Position numbers and translations under genes: made by a program
Part shown: positions 20,901-30,434 of the stretch, piece by piece
Numbering within the stretch: position 1 is the first letter of the stretch
Layout: each line of letters begins with the position of its first letter
NCBI RefSeq assembly: GCF_025971955.1
Contig: NZ_JAPDMX010000031.1
Coordinates: 1 to 64,000, forward strand
Length of the DNA stretch: 64,000 nucleotides
Direction of reading: 5' to 3'
Source: Shewanella subflava
GTDB lineage: Bacteria; Pseudomonadota; Gammaproteobacteria; Enterobacterales; Shewanellaceae
The notes under the pieces: generated by a model
What the model saw: only the letters and a program-made list of their open reading frames with translations
Database searches by the model: none
What the model was told of the DNA's origin: nothing

Positions 20901-21008
20901 ACTATAACGCTTGTCAATTTCACCATTAAAGTCACTTTGCTCTAACGCAGCTAAATACGCTAAATAAACCGGTTCTAATGTTTGTTTGTGTGAGAGTAAA
21001 GGTAACAT
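17964..21008 (-). CDS. ydiJ: FAD-linked / Fe-S oxidoreductase, YdiJ-like (probable D-2-hydroxyglutarate dehydrogenase)
   Basis: A 1014-residue fusion, the same size as E. coli YdiJ. The N-terminal half is a PCMH-type FAD domain (residues ~30-270, FSARGGGTGTNGQSL) followed by the FAD-oxidase C domain with FGHVDAGVLHVRP. The C-terminal half carries 4Fe-4S ligands CLACKACSSQCPVKVD (around residue 665) and a CCG-type domain with LGCCGMAGTYGHE near the end. YdiJ homologues have been assigned D-2-hydroxyglutarate dehydrogenase activity; that is family knowledge, not visible here. Such an activity fits beside the TCA genes because D-2-hydroxyglutarate derives from 2-oxoglutarate. Confidence 0.85.
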   Translation of the reverse strand: MLPLLSHKQTLEPVYLAYLAALEQSDFNGEIDKRYSARLIQATDNSVYQFLPQAVIYPASQKDVELVLRLAAKPEFKTVTFSARGGGTGTNGQSLTHGLILDVSRHMNKVIEVNATEGWVKVQAGVVKDALNDALRPHGFFFSPDLSTSNRATVGGMINTDASGAGSLVYGKTSDHVLGLTSVLIDGSVLTSRPINKEAVNASPTENSLADAIIATISNVCLDKRALIESRFPKLNRFLTGYDLKHVWNDDLTQFDISRILTGSEGTLAVITEAKLNITPLPKTRMMVNIKYDSFESALRHAPSLVEAKATVVETVDSKVLNLAKQDIIWHSVADLIQDVPNKVIEGLNMVEFAGDDAEVKAKVAKLETVLTQQLNDQLYGLVGFQVTSDKPSIEQIYAMRKKAVGLLGATKGRRKPIAFAEDTAVPPENLADFIMEFRALLDGHQLQYGMFGHVDAGVLHVRPSLDMCDEADEKLLKVISDEVAALTLKYGGLMWGEHGKGVRGEYGPAVFGDELYGVLEQIKGLFDPDNRLNPGKLVAPPKSAPLMFNVDSAKRGSFDRQIPINVRDAFPDVMNCNGNGLCFNYSAYSPMCPSFKVTGDRIQSPKGRAGLMREWLRLLEAEGVDINELAASKSSSLLQRVQNTLNAKRDYDYSHEVMASLKGCLACKACSSQCPVKVDVPKFRAQFFDIYYKRYLRPAKDYLVAGIEDSLPLMATMPKVTNFASQNPLSQWVIKKTIGYVDSPKLSVPTLKQRLDGHPSRGYELDDLYAVPEADRNQYVLVVQDPFNSFYDADIVFRFIQLIEKLGFKPVLLPFKPNGKPSHIKGFLTKFAKTAQNSADFLNKLHALGMPMVGLDPALVLCYRDEYKEALGQKRGNFEVKLANEWLVNAIEYYPPISKEVPEQFTWFSHCTESTAKPNTAKEWQTIFNHFGAKLTSLNLGCCGMAGTYGHELENLERSKALFEMSWQSSIDNVAEKAQILVSGYSCRSQVKRFAKFSPKHPIEALLGLLNNN

Positions 21009-21049
21009 GGCAGACTTATTATTGATTTTGAGTTACCGCCATTATAAAC

Positions 21050-21080
21050 AAAAAAAAGCCGCTAAAAAGCGGCTTTTATA
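21050..21080 (-). terminator. Terminator after ppsA
   Basis: AAAGCCGC and GCGGCTTT pair around a 5-nt A/T loop. On the minus strand the stem is followed by eight T, so it ends ppsA before the YdiJ-like gene. Confidence 0.88.
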
Positions 21081-21163
21081 ACAAGTTGATAAAAATACGT
21101 GTTCTGAAATTAACTTAAATGCTTAATCGCATTCAAAGCACGTACTTTAACAAGTTGAATTGA

Positions 21164-23533
21164 TTAAGCGTGTTCTTTGGCTAAGTACAACCAAGTATCA
21201 ATCACAGTATCTGGGTTTAACGATACGGTATCAATACCTTGTTCAACTAACCATTGAGCAAAATCTGCATGGTCAGATGGGCCTTGACCACATATACCAA
21301 CATAAGCTCCTTTGGCTTTAGCGGCTTTAATCGCCATCGCTAATAGTGCTTTAACCGCTTCATTACGCTCATCAAACAAGTGGCTAATAATGCCTGAGTC
21401 ACGATCTAAGCCTAACGTTAACTGGGTTAAATCGTTTGAACCAATTGAAAAACCGTCAAAGTACTCGAGGAACTGCTCAGCAAGAATGGCATTTGACGGT
21501 AATTCACACATCATAATCACGCGCAAACCATCTTTACCACGCTCTAAACCTTGCTCTTTAAGCAGCTCGATTACCTGTGACGCTTCGCCTAAAGTACGTA
21601 CGAATGGGATCATCACTTCCACGTTAGTTAAGCCCATTTGGTTACGAACACGTTTAATCGCTTCACACTCTAGCGCGAAACAATCGCGGAATGATTCAGA
21701 GATGTAACGGCTTGCACCACGGAAGCCCAACATTGGGTTTTCTTCTTCTGGCTCATAATGTTCACCACCAACTAAGTTTGCGTACTCGTTAGACTTGAAG
21801 TCTGACATACGTACAATCACTTTTTTGGGGTAAAAAGCAGAAGCAATAGTCGCAATACCTTCAACTAGACGGGCAATATAAAATTCAACTGGCGATTCAT
21901 AGCCTGCAATCATCTCGTTAATTTCGGTTTGCAACGCAGCATCTTGCTGATTGAATTCAAGTAATGCTTTAGGGTGAATACCAATCATACGGTTGATAAT
22001 AAACTCTAAACGGGCAAGACCCACACCTTCATTTGGCAAACGAGCAAAATCAAATGCGCGATCAGGGTTACCCACGTTCATCATGATTTTCATCGGTAAG
22101 TCAGGTAATGCGTCAACACGGTTGGTGACAACTTCAAACTCTTGTTTACCCGAATAAATGATACCCGTATCGCCTTCGGCACATGACACGGTAACCACTT
22201 CACCATGTTTAACTAAATCTGTCACATTGCCACAACCTACAACCGCTGGGACACCTAATTCACGGGCAATAATTGCCGCATGGCAAGTACGGCCACCACG
22301 GTTAGTCACAATGGCACTGGCACGTTTCATGATTGGTTCCCAGTCTGGGTCCGTCATGTCTGTAATGAGCACATCACCAGGTTGGATTTGATCCATGTCT
22401 TCAATTGATGCTAATACTTTAGCGACACCGCTACCAATTTTATGACCAATGGCACGACCTTCACAGATCACATCACCTTTGGTTTTTAAATGGTAACGTT
22501 CAATTAACTGCACATCTTCACGGCTACGTACGGTTTCTGGACGTGCTTGAACAATATAAAGCTTACCATCGTTACCGTCTTTGGCCCATTCGATGTCCAT
22601 CGGACGACCATAATGCTTTTCGATAATGACGGCTTGCTTAGCCAGTTCCATCACTTCAGTATCATCGATTGAGAATAAACGTCTTTGCTCTACAGACACG
22701 TCTTCAATCTTAACTTGCTTACCGTGCGACGCATCGTCAGAGTAAACCATTTGAATTAACTTGCTGCCGATATTACGGCGCACAACGGCTTGGTGCCCTT
22801 GCGCTAAAATCGGTTTATGAACATAAAACTCATCAGGGTTAACGGCACCTTGTACGACCATTTCACCTAAACCGAATGAAGACGTGATAAACACAACGTC
22901 GTTATTACCTGATTCAGTGTCCATGGTGAACATCACGCCCGATGCAGCTTTATCTGAACGAACCATGCGCTGAACGCCAGCCGATAAAGCGACACCTTGG
23001 TGTTCATAACCTTGGTGAACACGATAAGAAATAGCACGGTCATTAAATAGCGAAGCAAATACGTGCTTAATCGCTAAAATAACGGCATCGTAACCCTTAA
23101 CGTTTAGGAAAGTTTCTTGCTGACCCGCAAATGAAGCGTCTGGCATGTCTTCAGCAGTAGCTGATGAACGTACAGCAAATGAAGCATCTGAGGTTTCGCT
23201 GGCTAATTTTTCATAGGCTTCACGCACTGCGGCTTCAAATTCTGGATGAAATGGGGTTTCAATAACCCATTGTCTGATCTGTGCACCGGCTTTCGCTAGC
23301 GCGGTTACATCGTCTACATCTAAGGTTTCTAAAAGATCGTAAATTTTTTGATTTACGCCACTTTGCTCGAGGAATTCATTAAACGCATGAGAGGTAGTTG
23401 CAAAACCACCAGGTACTTGAACGCCTGCATTGGCAAGATTACTTATCATCTCTCCAAGGGATGCGTTTTTACCGCCAACCTTGTTTACATCACCCATGCC
23501 TAATTCTTGATACCAGAGTACGTATTGCTGCAC
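21164..23533 (-). CDS. ppsA: Phosphoenolpyruvate synthase
   Basis: PpsA converts pyruvate and ATP to PEP, AMP and phosphate for gluconeogenesis. The 789-residue protein has the ATP-grasp N-terminal domain, starting [25 protein letters not shown]. It also has the swivelling phosphohistidine domain ([21 protein letters not shown]) and the C-terminal PEP/pyruvate domain with [10 protein letters not shown]. It is divergent from ppsR, whose product controls it by phosphorylating a Thr next to the active His (the T in GRTCH). The two genes share a 127-bp promoter region. Confidence 0.97.
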   Translation of the reverse strand: MQQYVLWYQELGMGDVNKVGGKNASLGEMISNLANAGVQVPGGFATTSHAFNEFLEQSGVNQKIYDLLETLDVDDVTALAKAGAQIRQWVIETPFHPEFEAAVREAYEKLASETSDASFAVRSSATAEDMPDASFAGQQETFLNVKGYDAVILAIKHVFASLFNDRAISYRVHQGYEHQGVALSAGVQRMVRSDKAASGVMFTMDTESGNNDVVFITSSFGLGEMVVQGAVNPDEFYVHKPILAQGHQAVVRRNIGSKLIQMVYSDDASHGKQVKIEDVSVEQRRLFSIDDTEVMELAKQAVIIEKHYGRPMDIEWAKDGNDGKLYIVQARPETVRSREDVQLIERYHLKTKGDVICEGRAIGHKIGSGVAKVLASIEDMDQIQPGDVLITDMTDPDWEPIMKRASAIVTNRGGRTCHAAIIARELGVPAVVGCGNVTDLVKHGEVVTVSCAEGDTGIIYSGKQEFEVVTNRVDALPDLPMKIMMNVGNPDRAFDFARLPNEGVGLARLEFIINRMIGIHPKALLEFNQQDAALQTEINEMIAGYESPVEFYIARLVEGIATIASAFYPKKVIVRMSDFKSNEYANLVGGEHYEPEEENPMLGFRGASRYISESFRDCFALECEAIKRVRNQMGLTNVEVMIPFVRTLGEASQVIELLKEQGLERGKDGLRVIMMCELPSNAILAEQFLEYFDGFSIGSNDLTQLTLGLDRDSGIISHLFDERNEAVKALLAMAIKAAKAKGAYVGICGQGPSDHADFAQWLVEQGIDTVSLNPDTVIDTWLYLAKEHA

Positions 23534-23660
23534 AGTTTTATCTCCGCAAGTTTTTTATTTCAGTGGCCACTTCACATGAGGGCAAGGGCATTCTACACTC
23601 CCCAATAACACGCGTAAATCTATAATTTTATTTGTAATTTTATTACTACAAGAGGTCATA

Positions 23661-24473
23661 ATGGCACCAAAAGTATTTTATATCTCAGATGGGACGGCGA
23701 TCACAGCAGAGGTTTTTGGTCATGCAGTGCTTTCTCAATTTCCTATTCAATTTGAAGCACTTACCATTCCGTTCGTTGAAACGTTACAGCGTGCAGAAAA
23801 AGTAAAACAGCAAATAAATGATTGTTTTATTACAACAGGTGAAAGGCCACTGGTATTTCATTCCATCGTAAACCCGGATATTCGCAATGTCATTTATTCC
23901 TCTGAAGGCATGGATTATGACTTTTTAAATACCTTTGTTGCGCCATTAGAACAACATTTGGGGGTTGAAGCTAAACCTGTTTTGCATCGTACCCATGGTA
24001 AAGCCAACCACAGTTATGAAGCGCGAATAGATGCGATTAACTTCTCAATGGAAAACGATGATGGCCAAACCATGAAGCATATGGACAAAGCCGATATCAT
24101 TTTATTAGGGGTTTCGCGTTGTGGAAAAACGCCATCAAGTCTCTATTTATCAATGCAATTTGGTATTAAAGCCGCCAATTACCCCTTTACCGAAGATGAC
24201 ATGGACAACCTCAAATTGCCTGATGCGTTAAAGCGAAACAAATCGAAATTATTCGGTTTGACGATTGATCCGATGCGATTACATGAAATTCGTCAGAGCC
24301 GGATGGAAAATAGCCGTTACTCATCGCTCCGGCAGTGCCGGATAGAGGTTAAAGAGGTTGAAATGCTTTACAAAAAAGAACGCATCCCCTTTGTGAATAC
24401 CACGAATCATTCGGTAGAAGAAATCGCCACCAAAATATTAGATGTCACCGGACTAGAACGTCACATGTTCTAA
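23661..24473 (+). CDS. ppsR: PEP synthase regulatory protein (DUF299 kinase / pyrophosphorylase)
   Basis: This bifunctional protein inactivates PEP synthase by ADP-dependent phosphorylation and reactivates it by phosphate-dependent dephosphorylation. The 270-residue length is standard. The N-terminal [22 protein letters not shown] and the P-loop [15 protein letters not shown] (from residue 150) identify the family. Its divergent position next to ppsA supports the assignment. An AAGAGG sequence precedes the ATG. Confidence 0.95.
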   Translation: MAPKVFYISDGTAITAEVFGHAVLSQFPIQFEALTIPFVETLQRAEKVKQQINDCFITTGERPLVFHSIVNPDIRNVIYSSEGMDYDFLNTFVAPLEQHLGVEAKPVLHRTHGKANHSYEARIDAINFSMENDDGQTMKHMDKADIILLGVSRCGKTPSSLYLSMQFGIKAANYPFTEDDMDNLKLPDALKRNKSKLFGLTIDPMRLHEIRQSRMENSRYSSLRQCRIEVKEVEMLYKKERIPFVNTTNHSVEEIATKILDVTGLERHMF

Positions 24474-24613
24474 AGTCTGTTCCGATATTTGAACAATCTT
24501 ATTGAGTGCTTATGGCGTTTATTTTCAACTTTAAGGGTTAGTAAAATAAACGTCCCCCCTCACTTTATTTGTACCTATATAAATTAATCAATTGAGTTAA
24601 TCGATTATTTTCA

Positions 24614-24631
24614 AGTACAAGTTAGCCTTGA
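24614..24631. promoter_or_regulatory. Possible TrpR-like operator upstream of aroH
   Basis: GTACAAGTTAGCCTTGAA matches the TrpR operator consensus (GTACTAGTTAACTAGTAC) at 9 of the first 10 positions but poorly in the right half. It lies within an inverted repeat TTCAAG...CTTGAA. It sits about 100 bp before the gene that most resembles the Trp-regulated DAHP synthase. The placement makes sense, but the half-site is weak evidence. Confidence 0.3.
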
Positions 24632-24714
24632 AACTCGCAAAGCCTGCATATTTGGGGTTATAATCGCCCACATTATGATGCGAATAAGCACCTCACGATT
24701 TAGCGGTAAGATGA

Positions 24715-25782
24715 ATGACCATTAAAACAGACGAACTACGTACATCCCTTTTATGTAAAGTAATTTCACCCGCACAACTTGCGTCTGAATATCCGCTTAC
24801 TCAGGATGCTGCCGATTATCTTGTGCAGCAGCGCAGAGAAGTAGAAGCTATTATTTCTGGTGAAGACCAGCGTTTATTAGTCATTATTGGACCTTGTTCA
24901 ATACATGATACTAAAGCGGCATTAGAATACGCGCAGCGCTTATCTGCCCTGCACCATGAATTAAAAGATGATTTATGTATTTTAATGCGGGTTTACTTTG
25001 AAAAACCTCGCACCATTGTGGGCTGGAAAGGCTTAATTTCAGATCCAGATTTAGACGGCAGCTTTAGTCCAAATAAAGGCTTACGCATGGCGCGTCAGTT
25101 GTTACAGCAAATAACTGAATTAAAGCTACCAATTGCGACTGAGTTTTTAGACATGGTCAACGGCCAATATATTGCTGACTTGATCACCTGGGGCGCAATT
25201 GGCGCTCGCACCACAGAAAGCCAAATCCACCGAGAAATGGCGTCTGCCTTGTCATGCCCTGTTGGATTTAAAAACGGCACCGATGGCAATATCAATATTG
25301 CTGTTGATGCTGTTCGTGCTGCTCAAGTGCCACACATTTTTTATTCTCCGGATAAAGATGGTGCGATGGCGGTTTACCGAACTCACGGTAACCCTTATGG
25401 CCACATCATTTTACGGGGTGGTAAGCAGCCGAATTATGAAGCCGCGGATATCGAAATTGTCCGTCAGCAATTAGAAGCTGTCGGAGTAAGTCAACGTATT
25501 GTGGTCGACTTTAGCCATGGCAACAGCCAGAAAAAACATAAAAACCAGCTCAATGTGGCCGACAGCATAATGGCCCAACTTCGTGACGGCTCAACTGCGG
25601 TTGCAGGTATTATGGCAGAAAGTTTTATGATTGAAGGCAACCAACAAGTGATTGCTGGTCAACCTTTAACTTATGGGCAGAGTATTACTGATGCCTGTTT
25701 ACATTGGGAAGATTCAGAGAAGTTATTACGCGATCTTGCTCAAGCATCACGGGATCGTAAAGCAAAGCTTGCTAATCAATAA
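24715..25782 (+). CDS. aroH: 3-deoxy-7-phosphoheptulonate (DAHP) synthase, Trp-type
   Basis: This class I DAHP synthase condenses PEP and erythrose-4-phosphate, the first step of aromatic amino acid synthesis. The 355 residues contain LLVIIGPCSIHD, VYFEKPRTIVGWKG, GARTTESQ and VVDFSHGNSQKKH. Isozyme-specific segments match E. coli AroH better than AroF or AroG: TDELRT at the start, ATEFLDMVNGQ, LSCPVGFKNGTDGN, GIMAESF and PLTYGQSITD. Feedback inhibition by tryptophan is therefore likely. A terminator follows the stop codon. Confidence 0.93.
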   Translation: MTIKTDELRTSLLCKVISPAQLASEYPLTQDAADYLVQQRREVEAIISGEDQRLLVIIGPCSIHDTKAALEYAQRLSALHHELKDDLCILMRVYFEKPRTIVGWKGLISDPDLDGSFSPNKGLRMARQLLQQITELKLPIATEFLDMVNGQYIADLITWGAIGARTTESQIHREMASALSCPVGFKNGTDGNINIAVDAVRAAQVPHIFYSPDKDGAMAVYRTHGNPYGHIILRGGKQPNYEAADIEIVRQQLEAVGVSQRIVVDFSHGNSQKKHKNQLNVADSIMAQLRDGSTAVAGIMAESFMIEGNQQVIAGQPLTYGQSITDACLHWEDSEKLLRDLAQASRDRKAKLANQ

Positions 25783-25796
25783 GTGTTAACGGCTTT

Positions 25797-25830
25797 AGCA
25801 AAAAACCAGCATCTCATGCTGGTTTTTTAT
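25797..25830. terminator. Terminator between aroH and the HD-GYP gene
   Basis: AAAAAACCAGCAT and ATGCTGGTTTTTT pair around a short loop, with A and T tracts outside. It can serve aroH and the convergent gene at 25877. Confidence 0.88.
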
Positions 25831-25876
25831 TTTCAATTACCAAACTATTCAGCCAACGTTAAAACACTTATAACAA

Positions 25877-27097
25877 TCAAGCTGTTGTCTTCGGGTTCAG
25901 TTTAGCAAAGTCTTTCTCTACCAATAAGAAAGCCCGCACAAGATTTGCATCAAATAACTTTCCTGATTGTTGAGTAATAAAGGCTACCGCCGCCTGATGC
26001 CCACTGGTCTCTTTATAGTGCCTTGGGCTTGTCATGCCATCATAAACATCGACTAAGCGCATCATCCGTGCACTTAAAGGGATCAACGAGCCGACAATAT
26101 TTTGCGGATAGCCAGTACCATCCCAATTTTCATGGTGGTACAAAGCCATATCCTTCGCCATAGACAACATCTGGCAGCTGCGATCATAACCTAGCATCTC
26201 TTTTATGACATTTGCACCCAAAGCACAATGACGCTTTATCTCTTCGTAGTCATCCAATGATAGCGAATGCTCGATACACAATAATTCATCTGACATATGT
26301 TGCATTCCGACATCATGTAACATGCCGGCAAGCATTAAATTATCAATATCAGCCAGCCCATCTTTTTCATAAGGTGCTGAATGAGAGACTTGTTCTGCTA
26401 ACATTTTTAGGTACATGGCAACACGATGAATATGCTGCTGAACATCAGGGTTATGTCCTTCTAATGCCACCGCTAATCCCACGACTAATGCGTAACGAGA
26501 ATTAAGTGTGTGAGTTAATTTTTTTTCTGTAATCGACAGTAAATAACCACAAATCAACATGGCACAAATATTGGTCGCCATAAAAATTAAACCAATAACA
26601 CACCATATAAAAAATGAATATCCCTCAATATGAGGCCAAGATAACCAATGGTAAAAATAACAAATTCCAACAATGGAAAGTGTCAAAAAATTGATAATCT
26701 GCGCAATATAACCCGATTTAGTATTCAGTAGCGCGCAGCTTAAAAGTGGGAATATAAATAACCAAAAAAGTCCTGCACCCGTTGGCCCAAGCACATATAA
26801 ATAGGCCAAACCAATAATGTAAGTCATCGTGCAGCCAATGAAAAACCTTACCTTTAAAGAAATAAACTTGCCAAACGTGACACATAAGAATAGACCGTAA
26901 ATAAAGGTATCGAATATCACTAGTTCCCAGTGTTTAATACTAATACACAGGTAAACACTGCTGATATAAACCGGAAAAAACAAGAGGGATAACACAGTGA
27001 ACACCCGCTCGAAAATGATCTTTCGCCAATGGGAGTTCGCCGAAGTAAACACAAATTTGATTGAGTTGTGACCTTGCTGGATTATGGTTACTGGCAT
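25877..27097 (-). CDS. Membrane-anchored HD-GYP domain protein (probable c-di-GMP phosphodiesterase)
   Basis: The N-terminal half (to about residue 200) holds several membrane helices and no recognised sensor. The C-terminal half is an HD-GYP domain with HIHRVAMYLKML, the metal-binding HD in GMLHDVGMQ and HHENWDGTGYP, the family's signature variant. Such domains hydrolyse cyclic di-GMP. I choose the ATG at 27097 because AAAGGA lies 6 nt before it; the in-frame start 30 bp upstream lacks a ribosome binding site. The protein is then 406 residues. It is divergent from the SIMPL-domain gene. Confidence 0.85.
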   Translation of the reverse strand: MPVTIIQQGHNSIKFVFTSANSHWRKIIFERVFTVLSLLFFPVYISSVYLCISIKHWELVIFDTFIYGLFLCVTFGKFISLKVRFFIGCTMTYIIGLAYLYVLGPTGAGLFWLFIFPLLSCALLNTKSGYIAQIINFLTLSIVGICYFYHWLSWPHIEGYSFFIWCVIGLIFMATNICAMLICGYLLSITEKKLTHTLNSRYALVVGLAVALEGHNPDVQQHIHRVAMYLKMLAEQVSHSAPYEKDGLADIDNLMLAGMLHDVGMQHMSDELLCIEHSLSLDDYEEIKRHCALGANVIKEMLGYDRSCQMLSMAKDMALYHHENWDGTGYPQNIVGSLIPLSARMMRLVDVYDGMTSPRHYKETSGHQAAVAFITQQSGKLFDANLVRAFLLVEKDFAKLNPKTTA

Positions 27098-27213
27098 GTT
27101 CAATCCTTTGATACCTGTACAGAACAATATTAGCTCGATATATTTAAATCACAATTGAATAAAATTTGATTAGTGTTTCAACGTGAAGTTAATTAATCAT
27201 TGAAGGAGCAAAG

Positions 27214-27924
27214 ATGCAAAAATCCAGCGCAGCGATCCTAGGCATTATGTTAGTTATCAGCTTTACTATTATGGGCTTACTCGTAAAACAGGCATTGTTA
27301 GAAGTAAAAACCTATGATCGCAATGTCACGGTTAAAGGGCTTGCAGAAGCGGAATTCCCAGCAGACATTGTTATTTGGCCCATTCAATTTACCGCTGCAG
27401 GCAACAATCTTGAAAATTTATACAATCAAATTGATGAACAAACACAACAAATTATCGGTTTTTTAGCTTCACAAAATATCGCCGCCAATGAAATCAGTTT
27501 TTCATCCCCAAAAATTAACGACAAATTGGCACAGCAATATGGCGGACAACAAGACTTTGAATATCGATATACTGCGCTACAAACCATCACGGTTTATTCA
27601 AGTAGTATTCAATTAGTGCGTGATGCTATGCCTAAAATCACCGAATTGGGTAAAAGAGGCATTGTCTTTAGTCAAAATGATTACAACGCTCAAGTTGAAT
27701 ATATTTTTAGCCGTTTAAACGATGTCAAACCGCAGATGATTGAGCAATCCACCATGAATGCCCGTATGGTTGCCGAAAAGTTTGCATCGGATTCCAATAG
27801 CAGACTCGGTAAAATTAAAAGTGCCTCCCAAGGTCAATTTTCTATAGACGATCGTGATAAGAATAATCCACACATCAAACGCGTAAGAGTGGTATCAACC
27901 ATTGCTTACTACTTAGCCGATTAA
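27214..27924 (+). CDS. SIMPL-domain (DUF541) protein
   Basis: A 236-residue protein with an N-terminal membrane segment (residues ~8-28) acting as an uncleaved signal. A SIMPL domain follows, starting VTVKGLAEAEFPADIVIWPIQF. The family is oligomeric and periplasmic or outer-membrane associated, and its function is poorly defined. AAGGAG precedes the ATG at a 5-nt spacer. It is followed by a copy of the dispersed intergenic repeat. Confidence 0.85.
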   Translation: MQKSSAAILGIMLVISFTIMGLLVKQALLEVKTYDRNVTVKGLAEAEFPADIVIWPIQFTAAGNNLENLYNQIDEQTQQIIGFLASQNIAANEISFSSPKINDKLAQQYGGQQDFEYRYTALQTITVYSSSIQLVRDAMPKITELGKRGIVFSQNDYNAQVEYIFSRLNDVKPQMIEQSTMNARMVAEKFASDSNSRLGKIKSASQGQFSIDDRDKNNPHIKRVRVVSTIAYYLAD

Positions 27925-27938
27925 TAGATGTAAAGAAG

Positions 27939-28180
27939 CCACCTTCTGAAGAAGGTAGCTTTGATATCACTCCCTAAAGAGGAGCTTTCCTACCGTGCGT
28001 TAACAAGACGCCGTAAATATATCCCTATAGGCTTCTACTAAATCATCCCTGATTTAAAAGCTTGTACCGCACCATTAGCAAAACTCACGTATCACTTGAG
28101 TTAATCAGCTATTGAACATACTTCAGGCAAAGCCTAATTAATGATAATCACCTACTGAAGTAGATGGTTTATGGGCTGAA
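27939..28180. repeat. Dispersed ~240-bp intergenic repeat, copy B
   Basis: This is the second copy of the sequence at 2576-2814, in the same orientation. Here the left terminal hairpin (CCACCTTC-TGAA-GAAGGT) is the better formed one and the right one has a mismatch. The internal pieces CTTTCCTACCGTGCGT, ACAAGACGCCGTAAATAT and AAGCTTGTACCGCACCATT are identical between copies. It fills the gap between two convergent genes and ends at the terminator of the chemoreceptor. Confidence 0.8.
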
Positions 28181-28207
28181 AAAAAGCTCTTAATACCAGA
28201 GCTTTAC
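28178..28207 (-). terminator. Terminator after the chemoreceptor gene
   Basis: On the minus strand AAAGCTCT pairs with AGAGCTTT and is followed by a T run. It is directly adjacent to repeat copy B. Confidence 0.8.
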
Positions 28208-28223
28208 ACACTTATCGCATACT

Positions 28224-29666
28224 TTAAGCTGTTCGATACTGAGTTAATATCTGACTTAGCCCCTTAGAGGACACATTTAAATCTTTAGCGATCACCAGAG
28301 CCTGATCCGCATTGGCTAAAATAGTATTTGATTGACTTCTGACTTCATTGACTTGCGATACAATATCGGCAGAAGCCACGCTTTGTTCTTCAGCTGAAGC
28401 AGCAATTTGACTGCTCATATCAAAAACCGCATTGATTGAGTCAGCCATATGAGTGATTTCTTCACCCACGGCCGTGATACTGGCACTCCCCTCATCGGCT
28501 TGTTCGACAATTTCATTGGTAATTTGTGTTAACTTAGATGAGCCTTTTTGTAACCCTTCAATCATGGTTTGAATTTCAACTGTTGCTTTTTGTGTTCTGC
28601 CAGCAAGCGTGCGCACTTCATCAGCAACCACAGCAAAGCCTCGACCTTGCTCACCGGCTCGGGCCGCTTCAATTGCCGCATTTAACGCTAATAAGTTAGT
28701 TTGTTCAGAAATACCATTAATGGTGGTCACCACAGCATTAATTTGAGTCGCATCTTTAGATAGCTGCTCGACGGATGCGAATGCGTCTGAAATTCTCGCC
28801 GTTAAAAAACTGATACGTTGTTCAGCATCTTTAATTTTCTTACGACTTTCATTGACCTGATTAGCATTTTCTTTTGTATGACCAGACGTAGTGGAAGCAT
28901 GATGAGACACATCTGAAATGGCCGCCGTCATTTGCTCCATTGAATGTGAAACTGAATCTAAAAAATGATGTTGTTGTTTGATTAATTCATCATTGGTAGT
29001 GGCTTGTTGGCTAAATGTGCTTGCGGCCATAGCTAAGGTTTTAGCATTTTCACCAATCGCGGTAACCATCTCACTCATATTATCAGCGCAACGGTCAATC
29101 TCTTTCGCTATCAAGCTAAAATCATCAGAACCGAAAAAATTAAGACGTTGAGTTAAGTTCCCGTCTGCTAAACGCTTAATCGCAACATACATGTCCCATA
29201 AGCCACCGCCTAATGAAGTCGAGATCCAGTAGCACAATTGAAATAATGGCAATAAACCTAATAAGGCATACCAAAATAGACTGCTATCAGATTGAGTGGC
29301 TTCCCATTGCGCTACATTTTGGGTTAACGATAAATACTCATTCCCCATTGGCGCAGTAGCGGTAATCATATCGCCCTGACGAATTGACGCGGAACGTGAT
29401 ACCAATGACAACTGGTTATCACGAGCAAATTGATCTAATTGTTCCGAAGTTAATTGTTGCTGAGTTGCTGCCGCTGCAAATGCCTGCACACTGGCGGTGA
29501 CTTGAGCCATCGAGCCAGCTTGAATGACTTTTTGATTATGTTGTTGATTCAACACTGCTATAGCAAGTGTTATGAGTGTGACTAATGAGCAAATCACCCA
29601 AAATTTACCGTTCAAACTGAGTTTGATCAGCATGGCATCGACTTTACGAAACTGAATTTGTTTCAT
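28224..29666 (-). CDS. Methyl-accepting chemotaxis protein
   Basis: A 480-residue chemoreceptor. An N-terminal membrane helix lies at about residues 20-38. A short periplasmic region of about 90 residues follows, then a second helix ([20 protein letters not shown]), a HAMP-like linker and the signalling domain with the hairpin tip [32 protein letters not shown]. The small periplasmic domain is not a recognisable Cache or four-helix type, so the ligand is unknown. AGGGAAA precedes the ATG. It would signal through CheA/CheW encoded elsewhere. Confidence 0.92.
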   Translation of the reverse strand: MKQIQFRKVDAMLIKLSLNGKFWVICSLVTLITLAIAVLNQQHNQKVIQAGSMAQVTASVQAFAAAATQQQLTSEQLDQFARDNQLSLVSRSASIRQGDMITATAPMGNEYLSLTQNVAQWEATQSDSSLFWYALLGLLPLFQLCYWISTSLGGGLWDMYVAIKRLADGNLTQRLNFFGSDDFSLIAKEIDRCADNMSEMVTAIGENAKTLAMAASTFSQQATTNDELIKQQHHFLDSVSHSMEQMTAAISDVSHHASTTSGHTKENANQVNESRKKIKDAEQRISFLTARISDAFASVEQLSKDATQINAVVTTINGISEQTNLLALNAAIEAARAGEQGRGFAVVADEVRTLAGRTQKATVEIQTMIEGLQKGSSKLTQITNEIVEQADEGSASITAVGEEITHMADSINAVFDMSSQIAASAEEQSVASADIVSQVNEVRSQSNTILANADQALVIAKDLNVSSKGLSQILTQYRTA

Positions 29667-29790
29667 AAGATTTCCCTAGTAATTATTATTCAACTAAAAA
29701 AGCTGAACCAAAGTATAGTGTATTATTTTTTTACTTTACGCTGCGTAGCGAGTTATTTTTCAACAGTCCAATACGCCTTTTAAAACAAAT

Positions 29791-29828
29791 AAAGCCTAAG
29801 TGCTGCCCCTTAACACTTAGGCTTTTAT
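29791..29828. terminator. Terminator downstream of the first molybdenum hydroxylase operon
   Basis: AAAGCCTAAGTG (from 29791) and CACTTAGGCTTT pair over 12 bp with an 11-nt loop. The A/T tracts are short, so it is a moderate terminator on either strand. Confidence 0.65.
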
Positions 29829-29903
29829 TATCGACCAGACTAGCATAAACGTGAGTCGATTGGCTCACAGTTTTAGGTTTAGTCTTACAGAGAAAATTAC
29901 TCC

Positions 29904-30434
29904 CTAAATGGTGAGCCCTTTTGTTGTTAGGATTAACTCTTTAGCCGCATTAAAATACTTTACATAACCCGTGCAACGACAAACATGATCACCTAAGGTT
30001 TCTTCGATCACGGTTTCCACTTGGTCTTTAGCAATAGGTTGCTTCTTCAGTTTTTCCATCAATGCCACTGTTTCATTGGTAAAACCCGGCGCGCACCAGC
30101 CACATTGAAACGAGAAATTTTTAATGAATGCATCTTGTACCGGATGAAGCGCAATGATTTCGCCTACCTTATTTTTTTCCGCATGGCCCTCAATAGTTCT
30201 TACACGCTGATTATTAAATAACATCACATTTGAAATGCAGGTTCTATGAGTGGTCGATGTACCATCATCATTATCAATAATCACGACACAGGCATGGCAA
30301 ACTCCTTCACCACAACCAAATTTAGTACCGGTCAAATTAACGTATTCATGTAAAAAGTTAATCATCGGCATACCGGGTTCTACATCAAATGGACCATAAG
30401 GTTTACCGTTTATGGTTAAATTTAATATACTCAT
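29904..30434 (-). CDS. (2Fe-2S) subunit of a molybdenum hydroxylase
   Basis: The small electron-transfer subunit of a xanthine-oxidase-family enzyme. The first 2Fe-2S cluster is bound by the plant-type loop GTKFGCGEGVCHACV and a later Cys. The second is bound by QCGWCAPGF and HVCRCTGYVKY. At 176 residues it is slightly longer than the usual ~155. Its ATG overlaps the stop of the large subunit (30431-30434), so the two are translationally coupled. No FAD subunit is present, as in isoquinoline-1-oxidoreductase-type enzymes. It has no signal peptide and would be exported together with its Tat-bearing partner. Confidence 0.9.
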   Translation of the reverse strand: MSILNLTINGKPYGPFDVEPGMPMINFLHEYVNLTGTKFGCGEGVCHACVVIIDNDDGTSTTHRTCISNVMLFNNQRVRTIEGHAEKNKVGEIIALHPVQDAFIKNFSFQCGWCAPGFTNETVALMEKLKKQPIAKDQVETVIEETLGDHVCRCTGYVKYFNAAKELILTTKGLTI

